64,000 bases of DNA from assembly GCA_016987375.1 (NCBI GenBank), contig PJRA01000005.1, positions 2,512,748-2,576,747 on the forward strand. Direction: 5' to 3'. The notes under the pieces were generated by a model. That model ran no database searches, was not told the DNA's origin, and worked only from the letters and a program-made list of their open reading frames with translations. This DNA is from Brachionus koreanus (taxonomy: Eukaryota > Rotifera > Eurotatoria > Ploima > Brachionidae). The position numbers and the translations under genes were made by a program. The stretch's first letter is position 1. Each line of letters begins with the position of its first letter. Below, one piece after another: positions 37,754 to 49,683 of the stretch.

Positions 37754-39170
37754 ATGCTATTATCTGACGAAATGAATGCCGTATTCGACAATGAGTTAAG
37801 CGACATGTTCAGCTATTGGAAAAATTTCCGAATCAAAGACCTCAAAGTAAACTGCACGAATCAAACTTAATTTTCTTAATAAAATCTTTGCCAAAAGGAT
37901 GACTTAGTTATCTACACCAAGCAGATGGATAGCCAAAAAAATATCCAGAGCGAACTGAATAATCAGCTTAAATTTCTTCAAAAAACCCTCGCCTCAACAA
38001 ACCCAGTAAACTATTTTAAATTAACTTGACAAAACAAAGCTACTATTTTTTTAAATAAATTTATTTTTTCAGCAAATATTTGACAAGACTTCATATAACA
38101 TCATATTGGAATCGTTTACCAACCAGTTGATAAATCTTTCCAATCGAATTAAAATTACCGAGAATCTGGTGTATAATCTAGTTAAATTTTTTTCAAGCAC
38201 TATTAACTTAAATGAAACAGGTTTACAGAAAATTTATTTAAAAAAAAAATAAGTCTAATTATTTGTTACCATTAGATACGCAAAATGTGTCCGAATCTGC
38301 AAACATTGATGCGAATAAAGAGGAAACAAATGTAAATGAAGATTTTATATTTGAAGAAGATGATGATGGTATGTTCTTCTAAGAAGTCTTAATTATTGAG
38401 AAAAAGATTTTTAAAAAATTACTTTTAGATGAAGAAAATTCTCAAGAAAATTTAGAATTTGACTCTAATTCAAAGAACCTAGAATTAAATTCGAGTTATT
38501 CTGACCACAACGGTCCCATCTATGACATATCCGAATCTCAAGAACCTGGTTAGTTTAAATTTTTTTGTTTGTTTCAAACTTTCAAAATTTTATTGCAGAT
38601 ATATCAACCGAAGAGATAGCAAGAAAGGTGAAAGAGTATTTGCAGCTATCGAAAATTGGTCAAAGAACCTTTGCCGAGGGATTGCTGAGCATGAGGCAGG
38701 CAAATTTCAGCTCGTTGCTATCTCATCCGATGCCTTGGTCTGAGCTAAGCAAAACTTATCGAGACAGATTCTTGATTATGTACCACTGGTTGAACGACCC
38801 CGATCGCCTCACCAAATTAACTAGCATGTCTAATGGAAGAAAAAATTTACCAAACAGTAAAAATTTTGAAAAGTTTAAAAATAAATTTTTAAATTTTAAT
38901 TTTAATTTTTTAGTATCTCAAAGTTCAAGCAAGTACTCGCTGTCTAGCACGTTGCAATCGGGAAAAAGTACTAAATTGTCTCAACAAAAAAGAAAAAGAG
39001 TTAAACTAAAATCTATTCAAAAAGATAAGCTAATGGATTATTTCAACAAAAATCAGTATCCATCTAACGCTGAAATAAACAAAATTTCGATTGAAATAAA
39101 TTTGCCCTCGAAAAAAATTTACACATGGTTTTCTAATCAGCGGCATTTGGCCAAAGTAAATTATCCATGA
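37754..39170 (+). CDS. CUX: Compact CUX-type CUT/homeobox transcription factor
   Basis: Seven exons: 37754-37846, 37898-38005, 38073-38220, 38276-38368, 38429-38548, 38599-38856, 38914-39170, in phase, 358 residues. The N-terminus has MFSYWKNFRIKDLK, matching the MFQYWKRFDLQQLQ signature shared by CUX1 and CASP, and a following helical segment (about 68-110) aligns with the conserved CUX N-terminal region. An acidic linker leads to one CUT domain (about residues 190-265: KIGQRTFAEGLLSM, HPMPWSELS, WLNDPDR) and a homeodomain (about 298-355) ending WFSNQRHLAK. Vertebrate and fly CUX proteins exceed 1000 residues with three CUT domains, so this is drastically shortened. Position 50 of the homeodomain appears to be Ser where CUX usually has His. 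The last intron (57 nt) is open in frame and could be retained. Confidence 0.88.
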
Positions 39171-39287
39171 AAATACTGAAAATAAAATTGTATTTTAGTT
39201 TATGAGTCCAGTTATTTTTACATGTTTTTTTTTAATTTTTCTTTTCTCACATCAATAAAAGTATTTAAAAAAAAATTTTTTTCACTT

Positions 39288-40163
39288 TTATTCATTCAAA
39301 AAAGTAATTTGGTCTAGAATTTTGTCATCCATTTCAAGAAAATTCCTATGCCAACTGTCAAGAAATTCTTCAAAATCTTCCAAATTAGGAAACAGACAAG
39401 ACAAATAGTTAGTAATGAGCCAAAAAAGTTTGAAAACGATAAGTCCGGGCCAAATAATTAGCAGTAATAACGAGATCAATAGTGTGTTTTTGCTTAAATT
39501 AAAAAAAAACTCAATATATTTATCACAATTAATGTCCTCTCTATCAGATCCGTTGTTATTTAGTTCTAAATTTTGATTGCTGCTTAAATAGTTATCAAAC
39601 AATTCTTTATCTACATAAGGAATTGATGATGTATCACAAATTTTTTTCAAATAAAGATCACTATAATCTTGTTTGAGAAGAATATCATCAAATTTTGTTT
39701 CAGATTTTAAAATTTTATTAGAACTTAGTCTTTTGATGGGAATTCTAAAAGCTGAATGATCATATTTGTTATTAATTATATCAGAATTAAGGCGTGAATT
39801 TTTAGAATATCTATAAATATTGTACAAACTATTCTCGGAATTTGTTTTAGTCGTGCTAGTCGCAGTCTCAGTATCTTTTTGTTTAGATTTTTCTGCAATA
39901 GACCGCATCAATTTAAGCAAATAAGAAGGACTATTTCTGACACCTTGTTCAATAGAAGAATTTTTTTTATTCATAGTTTTTTTTCTTTTACTTCTCTTAT
40001 CTACTAGCACCACTGGCACTTGAGTCAACTTTGATGAAAGATCATTTATTTGATCATTCATTTGTTTAGCAATATCTGGATTATTTTTCTCTTCAGTGCC
40101 ATTATCTCGGTGATAGAACAAAAACTCGCGATTTAAATTATTCTCGAATGAGCTATAAGCCAT
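39288..40163 (-). CDS. Uncharacterised single-pass membrane protein
   Basis: A 291-residue single-exon frame, convergent with CUX (stop codons 117 bp apart). Not recognised. The first about 220 residues are hydrophilic, rich in Asn, Ser, Lys and Asp, and probably disordered. A strongly hydrophobic stretch (about residues 228-258, LLISLLLLIIWPGLIVFKLF) is followed by an acidic 35-residue C-terminus containing FPNLEDFEEFLDSWHRNF. Length, compositional regularity and the transmembrane segment favour a real gene. An upstream intron cannot be excluded. No signal peptide. Confidence 0.65.
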   Translation of the reverse strand: MAYSSFENNLNREFLFYHRDNGTEEKNNPDIAKQMNDQINDLSSKLTQVPVVLVDKRSKRKKTMNKKNSSIEQGVRNSPSYLLKLMRSIAEKSKQKDTETATSTTKTNSENSLYNIYRYSKNSRLNSDIINNKYDHSAFRIPIKRLSSNKILKSETKFDDILLKQDYSDLYLKKICDTSSIPYVDKELFDNYLSSNQNLELNNNGSDREDINCDKYIEFFFNLSKNTLLISLLLLIIWPGLIVFKLFWLITNYLSCLFPNLEDFEEFLDSWHRNFLEMDDKILDQITFLNE

Positions 40164-41399
40164 CTTTAAATTTTCTATTGATTGTTAAGAAACTATGTTT
40201 AGATAGTTTTTTGCTTATAATAACTAAGAAACATGATTTAAATTTAGTCATTTTTGTTAAAATTAATTATGTATTCAGATTAATGTATGCTAAACATATG
40301 AATCCAAAACATAAAATATTACAAAAATTTAAAACTCAATTTAATTTTTTATTAGGCATGGTAAAAATTTAGAAATAAATTATAATTTATTAAATTTATT
40401 CAAAATTGTAATTTTAAATTGTTATGATAATTTTGCTTTAGAAAATATAGTTTTATTTATTTATTCAAGTCTATGAAATAAATTTTTAAAAAAATTATTA
40501 AAAACTATTGTGTATTATTTTTGGATATAAAAAAAACCTATTTCTGAAATAAACTTAAAATTATAATGTCGATTGTTTGTCTTTTTTCTGGCTTAAAAAT
40601 TAACTTGATTCCCAAATTTATAAAAATTTCAGTTATTTTTTTTGTAAGAAAAATTTATAATTTTTACCTTAAAAAAAACTAGAACTTAAAAATTAACTAT
40701 ATTATTTTTTCCACAATTAAAGGATTATTATTATGTAAAATAAAAAAAGGCGAGAAAAATAAATCATTTAACTAGAAATTTTATTTTTCAAGTGATTGTA
40801 CATTTCTTCTCTCGAGTCATCATCGAGTGGACCTAGAGTATTTCTGAAGAAATTTACCTCGAGAGTGGTAATTTTTTTATTTGCAATTTTTATACTTAGT
40901 TTTTTTGTGATTTTTTTACAACTTTTAAAAACATAAGTATACCTTTTCATACAGTTTAATTGAGTTGAGTAATAATTTGTGTTTAATATTTAATTATGAG
41001 ATAATGCTCGTTTAGATTAAAAATAAAATAAAAATAAAAATTAAGTTAAATAGGATTAAATAAAAAAAATAAGTAAAATATTTATTCAATTTCTTAACAT
41101 AAAATTAATTAAATCACACCACTCAATTGCAGAATAAAATTAGAAAATGCTGAAAAAGCATTTTTTTTTAATGTTAATGTTAATAACATTTGAGGCTTAA
41201 AATTCAAATTTTGTTGTAATTTTTACACTCTTCTATTAAAATTTAGTAAAATCTTTGCTATCCAAAGAAGATATTAAAGTGGATATTTTTATAAATTAAA
41301 TAAAATTAAAATTTAATACATTATTTTCTTTAATTCATTTTTATCAAAAAAAATTAAAAATTTAATATGATTTAAAATGAATTTTAATCTTCTTCTCGA
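40164..41399. other. Intergenic AT-rich region
   Basis: A 60-codon frame at 40768-40950 (-) has fairly mixed composition (RNTLGPLDDDSREEMYNHL) and could be a small gene or terminal exon, but nothing confirms it. Otherwise empty. Confidence 0.35.
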
Positions 41400-42183
41400 A
41401 TAAAAGTACCCAAGACCATATTATTAGAATTAAGCAATCGATCGTTGATGACTTCAATCGAAATGAATTAACCGGAGCTATTTTTTTCGACCTTGAGAAG
41501 GCCTTTGATAAGACATCCCATTTTCATTCCAAACATTCCAAATAGCACTGTTTGCGTATGATCTTTGCATATGGATTACAAGAACCTCTAAAAAAGAATT
41601 TCAGCGTCTCCTTCAGAATGCAATAGAGAAAATCGTGGAGTTTTGCAAAAAATGGGACTTCAAAATAAATAAAACAAAAGCATGCCATACTACTTTCACA
41701 AGAGCTGGTACTAGAAGAAACTACGAAAGAAAATACAAGCTAAGTATCAAATTTGAACAAGAAAAGGTACCACTTGAGCAGAATCCTACCTTTTTAGGTA
41801 TCCAACTGGTTCCAAAACTTGCCTACAGACCACGTCTACAAGACGTCATAAAGATACAATCGTCAAAAATGAATGTAATTCGTAAAATTAAAAGCTTTAA
41901 ATGGAGTTCATACCTAAGAATCAATTTAACCCTCTATAAAACTCCAATCCGCTCGTTGTCTGACTATTGCTACATTATCTTAAATTCGGGAACAGAAAAA
42001 ATAAAGCTTAAATTACAAAAGATGCAAAACAAGATTCTGAGAATTATAAATTTTTTTCCTCTCAAAACAAGCATTGATACTATACATAGAGTTCTTAAAA
42101 TTGATAAGATAGAAGACAGGTCAAACCAACTATTCATTAAAGGACAGTGTCACATATCAATGAAATATGTGCCCCCAATTTGA
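41400..42183 (+). mobile_element. Internally deleted LINE reverse-transcriptase fragment
   Basis: Translation begins with an RT block, GAIFFDLEKAFDKTSH, jumps directly to the catalytic-box region (ALFAYDLCIW, with Tyr-Asp where Asp-Asp is required), and continues as an uninterrupted 182-codon frame (41635-42183) with KINKTKACHTTFTRAGTRR and FLGIQL. Roughly 100 codons of palm domain are missing between the first two blocks. It is the same family as the fragment at 57790-58610, not that at 32852-35835. Not functional. Confidence 0.85.
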
Positions 42184-42671
42184 AGCCTAACCATAAAGAA
42201 TTGATTCTTTTTAGTTTGTTATTTGAATTCATTGATAAAAAATACATCGACTAGTTTTTTTTAGTTTTATTTTTTATAAAGGCTCGAAAATAATGTATAA
42301 ACAACAAAAATTTGAGTTAGTTTAATTGAAAATCAAATCAAAACCGTCAATATTGAAAGTTAAAAAAAATGCGTGTTTTTACTATAAAAATTGCAATTTT
42401 CATATAAATAGTATTTTTTCTCATGATATTCTCCTGTTTTGATTTTTAAAAAAAATAATTAATTAATTTTTAATGTAAGTTTATTTTGACCTTGCGCTGC
42501 TCTTTTAGAAATAAACTCCCCAATTCTCACTTGAAAAAATGCCTAACACCAAATAATTAATAAAAATAAATTATAAAAATTAAAGCTTTTAATAAATTGG
42601 AATCAAATCCTCTGATGAAACCACAGATAAGAAAAACTGTTTATCCCTAAAATTATGCATAGGATGCTATA
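42184..42671. other. AT-rich spacer
   Basis: No gene or clear repeat seen. Confidence 0.5.
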
Positions 42672-42893
42672 CAGTATTGCACAAAAATTTAGACGCACCA
42701 GTTTTTTTCATATGTTTATTTAGTTAAACATTAAAAAATTAAAATTTATTTTAAAAATTTATAAGATAAAAATCGATTTTTTATAAAACTAGCTCTGCCC
42801 TTCAAAATGATACAAAATACATGATAAGTCCTTTTATCACTTAGCTGAAAAATTTAAATTAAAAAATTTTGCACAAAAGTTTAGACGCACATC
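42672..42893 (+). mobile_element. Left terminus of a Tc1-like element with IR/DR structure
   Basis: After a TA dinucleotide, CAGTATTGCACAAAAATTT and AGACGCACC form a terminus of Tc1 type. A near-identical direct repeat (TGCACAAAAGTTTAGACGCA) occurs 192 bp inside at 42870-42892. Paired outer and inner direct repeats within the terminal inverted repeat are typical of Tc1 elements of the Sleeping Beauty type. No right end and no convincing transposase follow; the ANKLE1 gene starts 625 bp further on. Confidence 0.65.
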
Positions 42894-43517
42894 ATTAATC
42901 ATTAATTAAAAATTGATAAATTAATTTAAATGGATTTCTAATTATCTTCTAATTAAAAGATATTCAATTAGTGTTAAAATTATGTATACGACTGAATCGT
43001 CTCAAGAAATATCAATTTTGTTAGATAACTCAGTAAAAATAAATGATTGGATTTGTAAAAAATGTTTCTCTGTTCGATAATGATTCTAACAAGGAATTAG
43101 CAGCCAAGAATCAATTGGAAGCTGATTCGCGATTGAAAGTCAAACTTAATTTACTTTAATTATTTTAGGAATAAGTAAAATCAGTTTATTTTGTAAAAAT
43201 AATTCTTTTTCTTTTTAATAATTACAATCAAAAAACTAAATTTTATTTTTAATTTTAATAATTGCTAAAATTAGAGAATTGGCTATCAATGTTTATTTAA
43301 AAATATTGGTTATAAAAATCACAATAAAGACAATAAAGTTGCATTATCAAATCGATTAACTTCAAAAAGAAATATTTTTAATAATGGAATAAGTCAATAA
43401 TCTGGACGTGATCTCATTTTTGCATAATGTCATGGCCAATAATTTTCAAAAATTTGATTTCTAACGACTCATCTTTTTTTCATCCAGCTCAAAAATTCAA
43501 ATGCATTTATGTTTTAA

Positions 43518-45928
43518 ATGGACGTGAATATAGACCTGAGCTTATTTGAAGCAGTTCTAAACGAAAACTACAAGTGACTAAGCACCTAAAATTTCAAAAT
43601 AGAAATTTAGAATTTTTATTTTTTAAAAAGAGAGACTCTTTTTTTGTTGAGCATCGGTGCAGACCCGAACCGATTGTTCAAAGAACACAACGGAATTTCT
43701 TCGTTTCACATTGCGGTCGGCCTTGAAAACGACCTTAAATTCACCAGACTATTCATAAAGAACAATGCCAATGTTAATATAAAAAGTTCCAAAGACAACT
43801 GGACTCCACTTCATGTATGTGCATACTGGAACAAATTTGACTCTTTACAACTGCTACTGCTCAATCAGGCAGACCCATTTATCAAATCAAAGGTTAAAAA
43901 AAATTCCCAACAGATAATTTTAACAAAAATTAATTATCTTTTGACAAATAATAAAAATTTTCTAAAAAAAATTTTTGATAAGATAATTTTTTTTGATGTT
44001 GTTTAAAAAAGAAAATTAGATCAAATTAAATTTTTTTAAAGGATGGAAAAACTGTATTGGACATAGCTGAAGAACACCAAAGCAAAGAGTGCATCAAAAC
44101 ACTTACCGAACATATAAAAAAAATTGGCGAAAAAAATTCGAAAACAAACAGAACTATCTACGAAAATCGAATATCTATCTCGACCGACGAGTCTATGCTT
44201 TCTTTAGACTATGATCAGTCCTATTCAAACATAAAAACATCCACTTTTGACGAGTCACATCTCGAGTTTCAGTTAAAAGATGAAAATCTGAATAAAAAAA
44301 AAACTTTGTTGAAAAATATTGAAAATCAGCAAGACTTGGAACGGTTGATTTCAAACATTATTGATCTGAAACTTGAAAGCAAACAGTTGAGCTCTTCGCC
44401 AAACATGGATACAACAATAAGATCATCACCGTTTGTGAATCAAAATCGCGGTCGGCCAGCCACTCCCAAATCGAACACTTCGACACAAACTAAAATAACT
44501 GGCAAGCGATTTTTATCACCAGACAAGCTTCCTGTGCACCTCACTCCGAAAAAAGAGACCCCAAAAAAAAGCGCACTGGGTCCAAGTGCGCCACCTGTAC
44601 CACCACCGCCACCTCCAGTGCCGACCATTGCCGAATACAAGCCTTCGACTACTAGGGAAACACAAACCACCGGCAAAATGCTTAGACTAAAAGCAGTTCC
44701 TCCTGTTGCCAATCCAGACCTAATTGAAGAATTACAATCTAAATTTAGTCAAAAATTTTCATCGTCCAATTCACCGAATAAATTTAAAAATTTTTTTTCA
44801 AAATTTTCAACTGAAATTTCATCTAGTCTAAAACCTAGTGATTTTAAATTTAAAAAGTTAATTAAGAATTCGCCTGATCTAAAATCCAGTTCGGTGACTA
44901 ATTTGAACAAGGAAAAAAGTCCGGCAAAAAAAGACCTCAAATTAAGACAACGCTCATCCAGTCTAGTTGATAGCCAACGAATTTACTCAAATGCAGATGT
45001 AAAGCAAAAAGTTATGAGACAAAAAAAACATATACACATCAATGGCAGAGTGTATCAACAAGCTAATGAGGATTATTTGGTTGGTCAAGCGATCACAAGT
45101 GACACTAGTTTGATCACAAACGATATGACATTTAAAAATTCATCTTTTTCTTTTAAAACGGCCGAAGATGGCCTTGAAAACGAATTTTCACTATGCAAAG
45201 AAATTCAACTAGAATTGGACAAAACTCAGCGCAGACAGTACGAATCAATGGGCTACTCGGATGAATTGATTGACGAGCTAATTAATAAAATGAATTTGAC
45301 TAGTGGTTCTGACGTAATTGAGGCAAATATGTTCAATTGTTTTGAGGCTAAATTCGATCAAAATAATGAGCTTATTGAGCCTAGATGTGAGTGGCGAGAG
45401 GGTAATGTCAAATCAGCATTCAACTATTTGCTTATTGATCCTCGTCTGAGCCAAAATTTGCCAAAAAGAGCTAAATACTTGAGCGAAAAAGAAACATTCA
45501 AAATATTTGTCTCGTCAATATTTTATATTGGAAAAGGAAGTAGGGCTCGACCCTACGCACATTTATATGACACTCTTAAGCATTGGAAAAAGATGAATAA
45601 TTTGAGAGTCGATGGCGATGAGCACAATAATTCAAAAATATCCAAAAAAATGAAGAGAATAATTGAAATATGGGATGATAATAAAGGTATAGTTTCATTG
45701 CACTGTTTTCAAAGTGTCATTCCAAGCGAGGCGTACACCAGAGAAGCAGCCATGATCGATGCACTTGGATTAAAGCAGCTAACTAATATGAAAAAAGGAA
45801 ACTACTATGGTCAGGCTAAGGATTGGACTCAAGTTAAAAAGAGACAACTTGGTGTTGTGCTTCTTAAACGAGCATGCGCTATTCTCTTGGCCGAAGGTGA
45901 ACGACAAATTACACCAATTGATATATAA
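43518..45928 (+). CDS. ANKLE1: ANKLE1-like ankyrin-repeat GIY-YIG endonuclease
   Basis: Three exons: 43518-43573, 43631-43892, 44042-45928, in phase, 734 residues. ANKLE1 (LEM-3 in worms) is a nuclease that cuts DNA, including chromatin bridges during division. Ankyrin repeats occupy about residues 1-135 (LFLLSIGADPNRL, NWTPLHVCAYW, DGKTVLDIAEEH). A long Ser/Lys-rich linker contains a proline run (VPPPPPPVPT). The C-terminal GIY-YIG domain (about 590-730) has FKIFVSSIFYIGKGSRARPY, the AHLYD block, a TREAAMIDALGL helix with the expected catalytic Glu, and LTNMKKGNYYG. A LEM domain, expected just before the nuclease, is not obvious; EYMGYS-like sequence near residue 500 may be a diverged remnant. 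No signal peptide. Confidence 0.9.
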
Positions 45929-46559
45929 TTGTTTATCTATATGTGATTTTTGAATTTCATTCTTTTTTTTGATATTGTTAAAGAGCTTTATGTAAAAATT
46001 TAGACTTGTATGTGCATTCTAATGACAAATCGATTTTATTTTCAAATTGCAATCTTCTGACCATTATAATGGGTCACTGGCTTAGATAATTTTTTTAATC
46101 TTACCAATTAATAAAATAATTTAAATTTAAATTATAAATTTTTTTATAAATTTCCATTACAATGAGATAATATTTTTTACAAAATTAAAACTAGAAATAT
46201 TTGAATGTATGAAACAGAGCTTGGTGTTGTTAATTTACATTTACAATTTGAACACAAGTTCTTCCTTTTTTGATAGATTAAAATTAATGATAATAAAATA
46301 AATTTAGAAAATATTGCAACATGCCTTTTTTAGCATAAATAAGTTTTTTTTTTAATAAAAACAAGAAATAAACTTGTTTATTAATTTGATTAACTAAAAA
46401 AAAACGAAAAAAAGAGATAATATTGGTGATAAAAGTGAAACATAGCATTTTTCAAAATGGTAAATTCTTCAGTTTACCAAGTTTTTAGGACTAGGACTAA
46501 AATTTTAACTTTGTTTAATTTATCAAAAAAAAAACCAAAGATAACTGATCTTAAAAATA
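45929..46559. other. ANKLE1 3' flank
   Basis: AT-rich, with candidate AATAAA-type signals but no gene. Confidence 0.5.
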
Positions 46560-46890
46560 TGAAACATTATGCTCTTAAATTCACAGCCATTCATCAGTGA
46601 CTAGTGCGATTGATCTCTTGTATCATTCAACGCTATTAAAGACAAATACTTTCTCTTTAACTTGGTCTTGGCTAGTAAAATGTCATCCTCTTAACAAATG
46701 AACCATTAAGCGAGAAAGATGATAATCAGAAGGAGAATGATCTTGGTTATATGCTGGATCAGGAAGAATTTTGATCCCTCCCATCTCTTCTATCATCTTA
46801 AATTTTTGCCATAGTTTTTTTTGGAGCAGAATATTTAAAAAATTTAGTTTATGAATAATTGACAAATTTTTAAAATTTGTGCGCATCTAA
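46560..46890 (-). mobile_element. Mariner transposase C-terminal fragment
   Basis: The minus-strand translation reads KLWQKFKMIEEMGG, then DPAYNQDHSPSDYHLSRLM, equivalent to the mariner YSPDLAPSDYHLF block, followed by SQDQVKEKV and a degenerate C-terminus with stops. The DNA CGCTTAATG within this block is uninterrupted, giving the empty-site counterpart of the MITE insertion at 25573. Confidence 0.8.
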
Positions 46891-47529
46891 ATTTTCATTA
46901 TTTTGGTAAAAAAGAAATTTTTTCAAATATTTGAAAACAAAGAAATGATTTCATTTTCTTTAATTAATAAATTTTAATTATCTGAATTCAGAAATTGAGC
47001 TTTAAAAAAATAATGGTTAAAAAAATTGATGTATCCTCACTTATCGAACAGGTTTTAAAATCAAGCTTTATTTTATTATCCTTTGGCTCAATTTCAAAAA
47101 TCTGTTTAATAATTCTTATAATTAAATTTTTCGTGTCATTATTTTATCAATTTTGTCATTAAATTTTTTAATTATGGTTTTTTCTTCTTAATTTCACTTA
47201 TTTTTGACACAAGTTTCTTAATAAATAAAATTTTTAATGATAAATTTTTATAACAATAATTGTATAACAATTTAATGTTTCATAGGCAATTACTTTTTAT
47301 TCTATTGTAGATAAAAATGTTTTTTTTAATCAAATAAAAAAAATGCTAGCCATTTCATATTTGGATTTTTTTTTAGCTAAAATATATCAACTGAATAAAA
47401 AATGATCTAAAACAAAAATGAAAAAAGCTTGACCATAAAATGGTTAAAAAAATCGAAAAATTAATTCCAAGTCTGCGCAAAATCATTTTTAAAAACCAAA
47501 ACCAAAAATTTTTTTGTTTTTTTTTAAAA
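46891..47529. other. AT-rich spacer
   Basis: Nothing recognised. Confidence 0.5.
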
Positions 47530-48150
47530 CAAAAACTCGCCTTCATCCAGACGTTCAGTTTGCCCCAAAGCTATTTAAGGTCTTTATGTCTGTTGGTAAT
47601 TTTTTCCAAATTTCTGTGACTTTATTTATAAGGAAATTAAATCTTGGTTGTATATATTTAATTTTCTCTCATTAAATAATTGTATTGAGAGACCTGAGGT
47701 TATATTTTATGTTATCAGCATTCAGATATTCACCATCTCTATCAGTTTATTATCAATTTTAAACATTAAAGTCAACAAAAAATCATTCTTCTTATTTGAA
47801 AATTTTTCAGCTTCATATCATGCAATCTATCAGTATAATTCAATATTCTCATTTCTGGCACTACTACTTTTATCGCTATTCTTTTTCAACTCATTCACAT
47901 TTTTTACAGAGGATGGATACCATGAGCTTATTGCCGACTCTAAATATGGTCTTACAAGGCATTGACTTTATTCATAAATTTTGAGGATTTTCTGAACAAA
48001 CCGAATATTTCATAACTTGAACATCAAATCATATTGTGCTTTATAAATATTGCAAGATACAAGAGGTTTTAGCTAATGGTTACCTCTAAGCAGACTGTTT
48101 TTTAATTTCATGATCGAATTTAGAGTTATATTTTTTATATATTGAAGCTA
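47530..48150 (-). mobile_element. Heavily decayed LINE 3' coding fragment
   Basis: The minus-strand translation, with frame changes and stops, retains EMRILNYTDRLHDMKLKN followed by IRRM, corresponding to the EIRNLDYQQRLLRLELTNLK block of the 32852 LINE, and a terminal FLINKVTEIWKKLP-like block. It is more diverged than the other copies, so an older insertion or another family. Confidence 0.65.
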
Positions 48151-49683
48151 TTAATTATTAAAACGCGACAGATATTCAACTAGATTAGTTAAAATGAAAG
48201 CAAAATTAAGGCGCATTTTTAGGTTTTTGAAACAATTTTTTTGGCTATATTTGTTAAATAGAAATATCTTTGATTGAAATTTTCAAAATATTTAATTTGT
48301 CTTTAATTCTTAATTTTTTTTCAAATTTGACGTGAAATAATATCTTCTAAAATATGGTTATAAAAAATTCATTTATTTTTTATATATAAAACTGTAATTC
48401 TTGACTAAATTTTTGACAGATATTTAAGCTAATTTACGGTATTTTTCCCAATTAAAACATAAAACAGCAAAGGAAAATAAATTAAAAATTCTTATCGTTA
48501 AGATTCTAGATTGACTCTAAACTTCATCCAATAACTACTGAAGTATCATTGTATCATTGCTTGATTAAGTTATTATCAGTTTATCCAAATATACTTATGA
48601 AAATTTGGACTTACGATAAATTGAGAACCAATTTGACAGCATTCGGAAAATAAGAATAATCTGAATCATCCTTTTGTTTGTATTTTCTAAAGATTGAAAT
48701 TAATCTACTCTTTTGATGAATTTACTCTTTCTTAGAAATATAATAGCCCAATTTATTTCTATCCCAAGTTGACCTTTCAGAATTTGGTCCCTTTTTTTTC
48801 ACGCTATGATCATATAGACCTATTTTTTGATATGTTTTCCCAATTTTGCGGTAAAGACTTGTAACTTGATTAGTTTATTAAAATAAGAGCGAATCTTTTT
48901 ATAGAAGGTCTCCTGAGTTAGCTGTAGTACACCTATTATTATTTGTAAATAGCACTATATTCTATCTTTTTGGAATATATTTCAGTTTCTGGATTATGTT
49001 TTTTTTTTATAAAATTAATTTTTTGTAATTATTTTTGCTTCTTATGGTAAAAAATAATGTAGAATAAAGTTAATTTCTGTCAAAAAAAAATCGAGAATTT
49101 CAGATTTTTATTTTTCTCTAAAATAAATGAAATTTACCAAATTGCAATTCTTCGACAATTGTTTGAAGAAAAAATTTGCAATAATTTTTAGAATTTTTTA
49201 GATTAAAAAAAAGATTTTTAAATTTAGTTCAATTTTCTCAGTTGCAGCTAGCTTGCTAAAATTAGTGCTTTAATATGAAATTTTTTTGATACAGTTTTTT
49301 TCCATAAAATTTTTGAAAATATCCAAATTTATCTTTAATTTAGAGAGATTTAATTAAATTAAGTCTAATTTCTTATATTTAAACATTCGAACAATTCAAA
49401 TGATAATAAAACTTAAGGTGTGCTCTGTAATAAACTAATTCTAAAAAAATTAGACGGGAATTCAATAGATTAAATTATTACTTAAAAAAAAACAAAGCTG
49501 AAATGTTTATTATATAATAAAATTTTGAATAGTATAGGATCGTATGATAAGCAAAAAGCTATTTGTTTTTATGACTCGTAATTAAGAAAATAATCTTTAA
49601 GTTAAATATAAATACTTTTGACATAGCTAATTCGAACCATTTTAAAATTAAAAAAAAAACATTAAAGAAGTGATACATTAACA
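48151..49683. other. Intergenic AT-rich region upstream of the phospholipase gene
   Basis: No gene, repeat or structured element recognised. Confidence 0.5.

Noticed and set aside
40768..40950. 60-codon frame on the minus strand
   Set aside because: Composition is plausible, but it is short, has no recognised family and no supporting neighbouring exon.
43390..43550. Possible Tc1 transposase remnant overlapping the ANKLE1 start
   Set aside because: A reading resembling a Tc1 catalytic block (SNDSSFFHPAQKF) exists upstream of the ATG, but the similarity is weak and the ANKLE1 first exon aligns with the family by itself.
44440..44712. 90-codon Gly/Val-rich frame opposite ANKLE1
   Set aside because: It is the antisense shadow of the ANKLE1 proline-rich linker.
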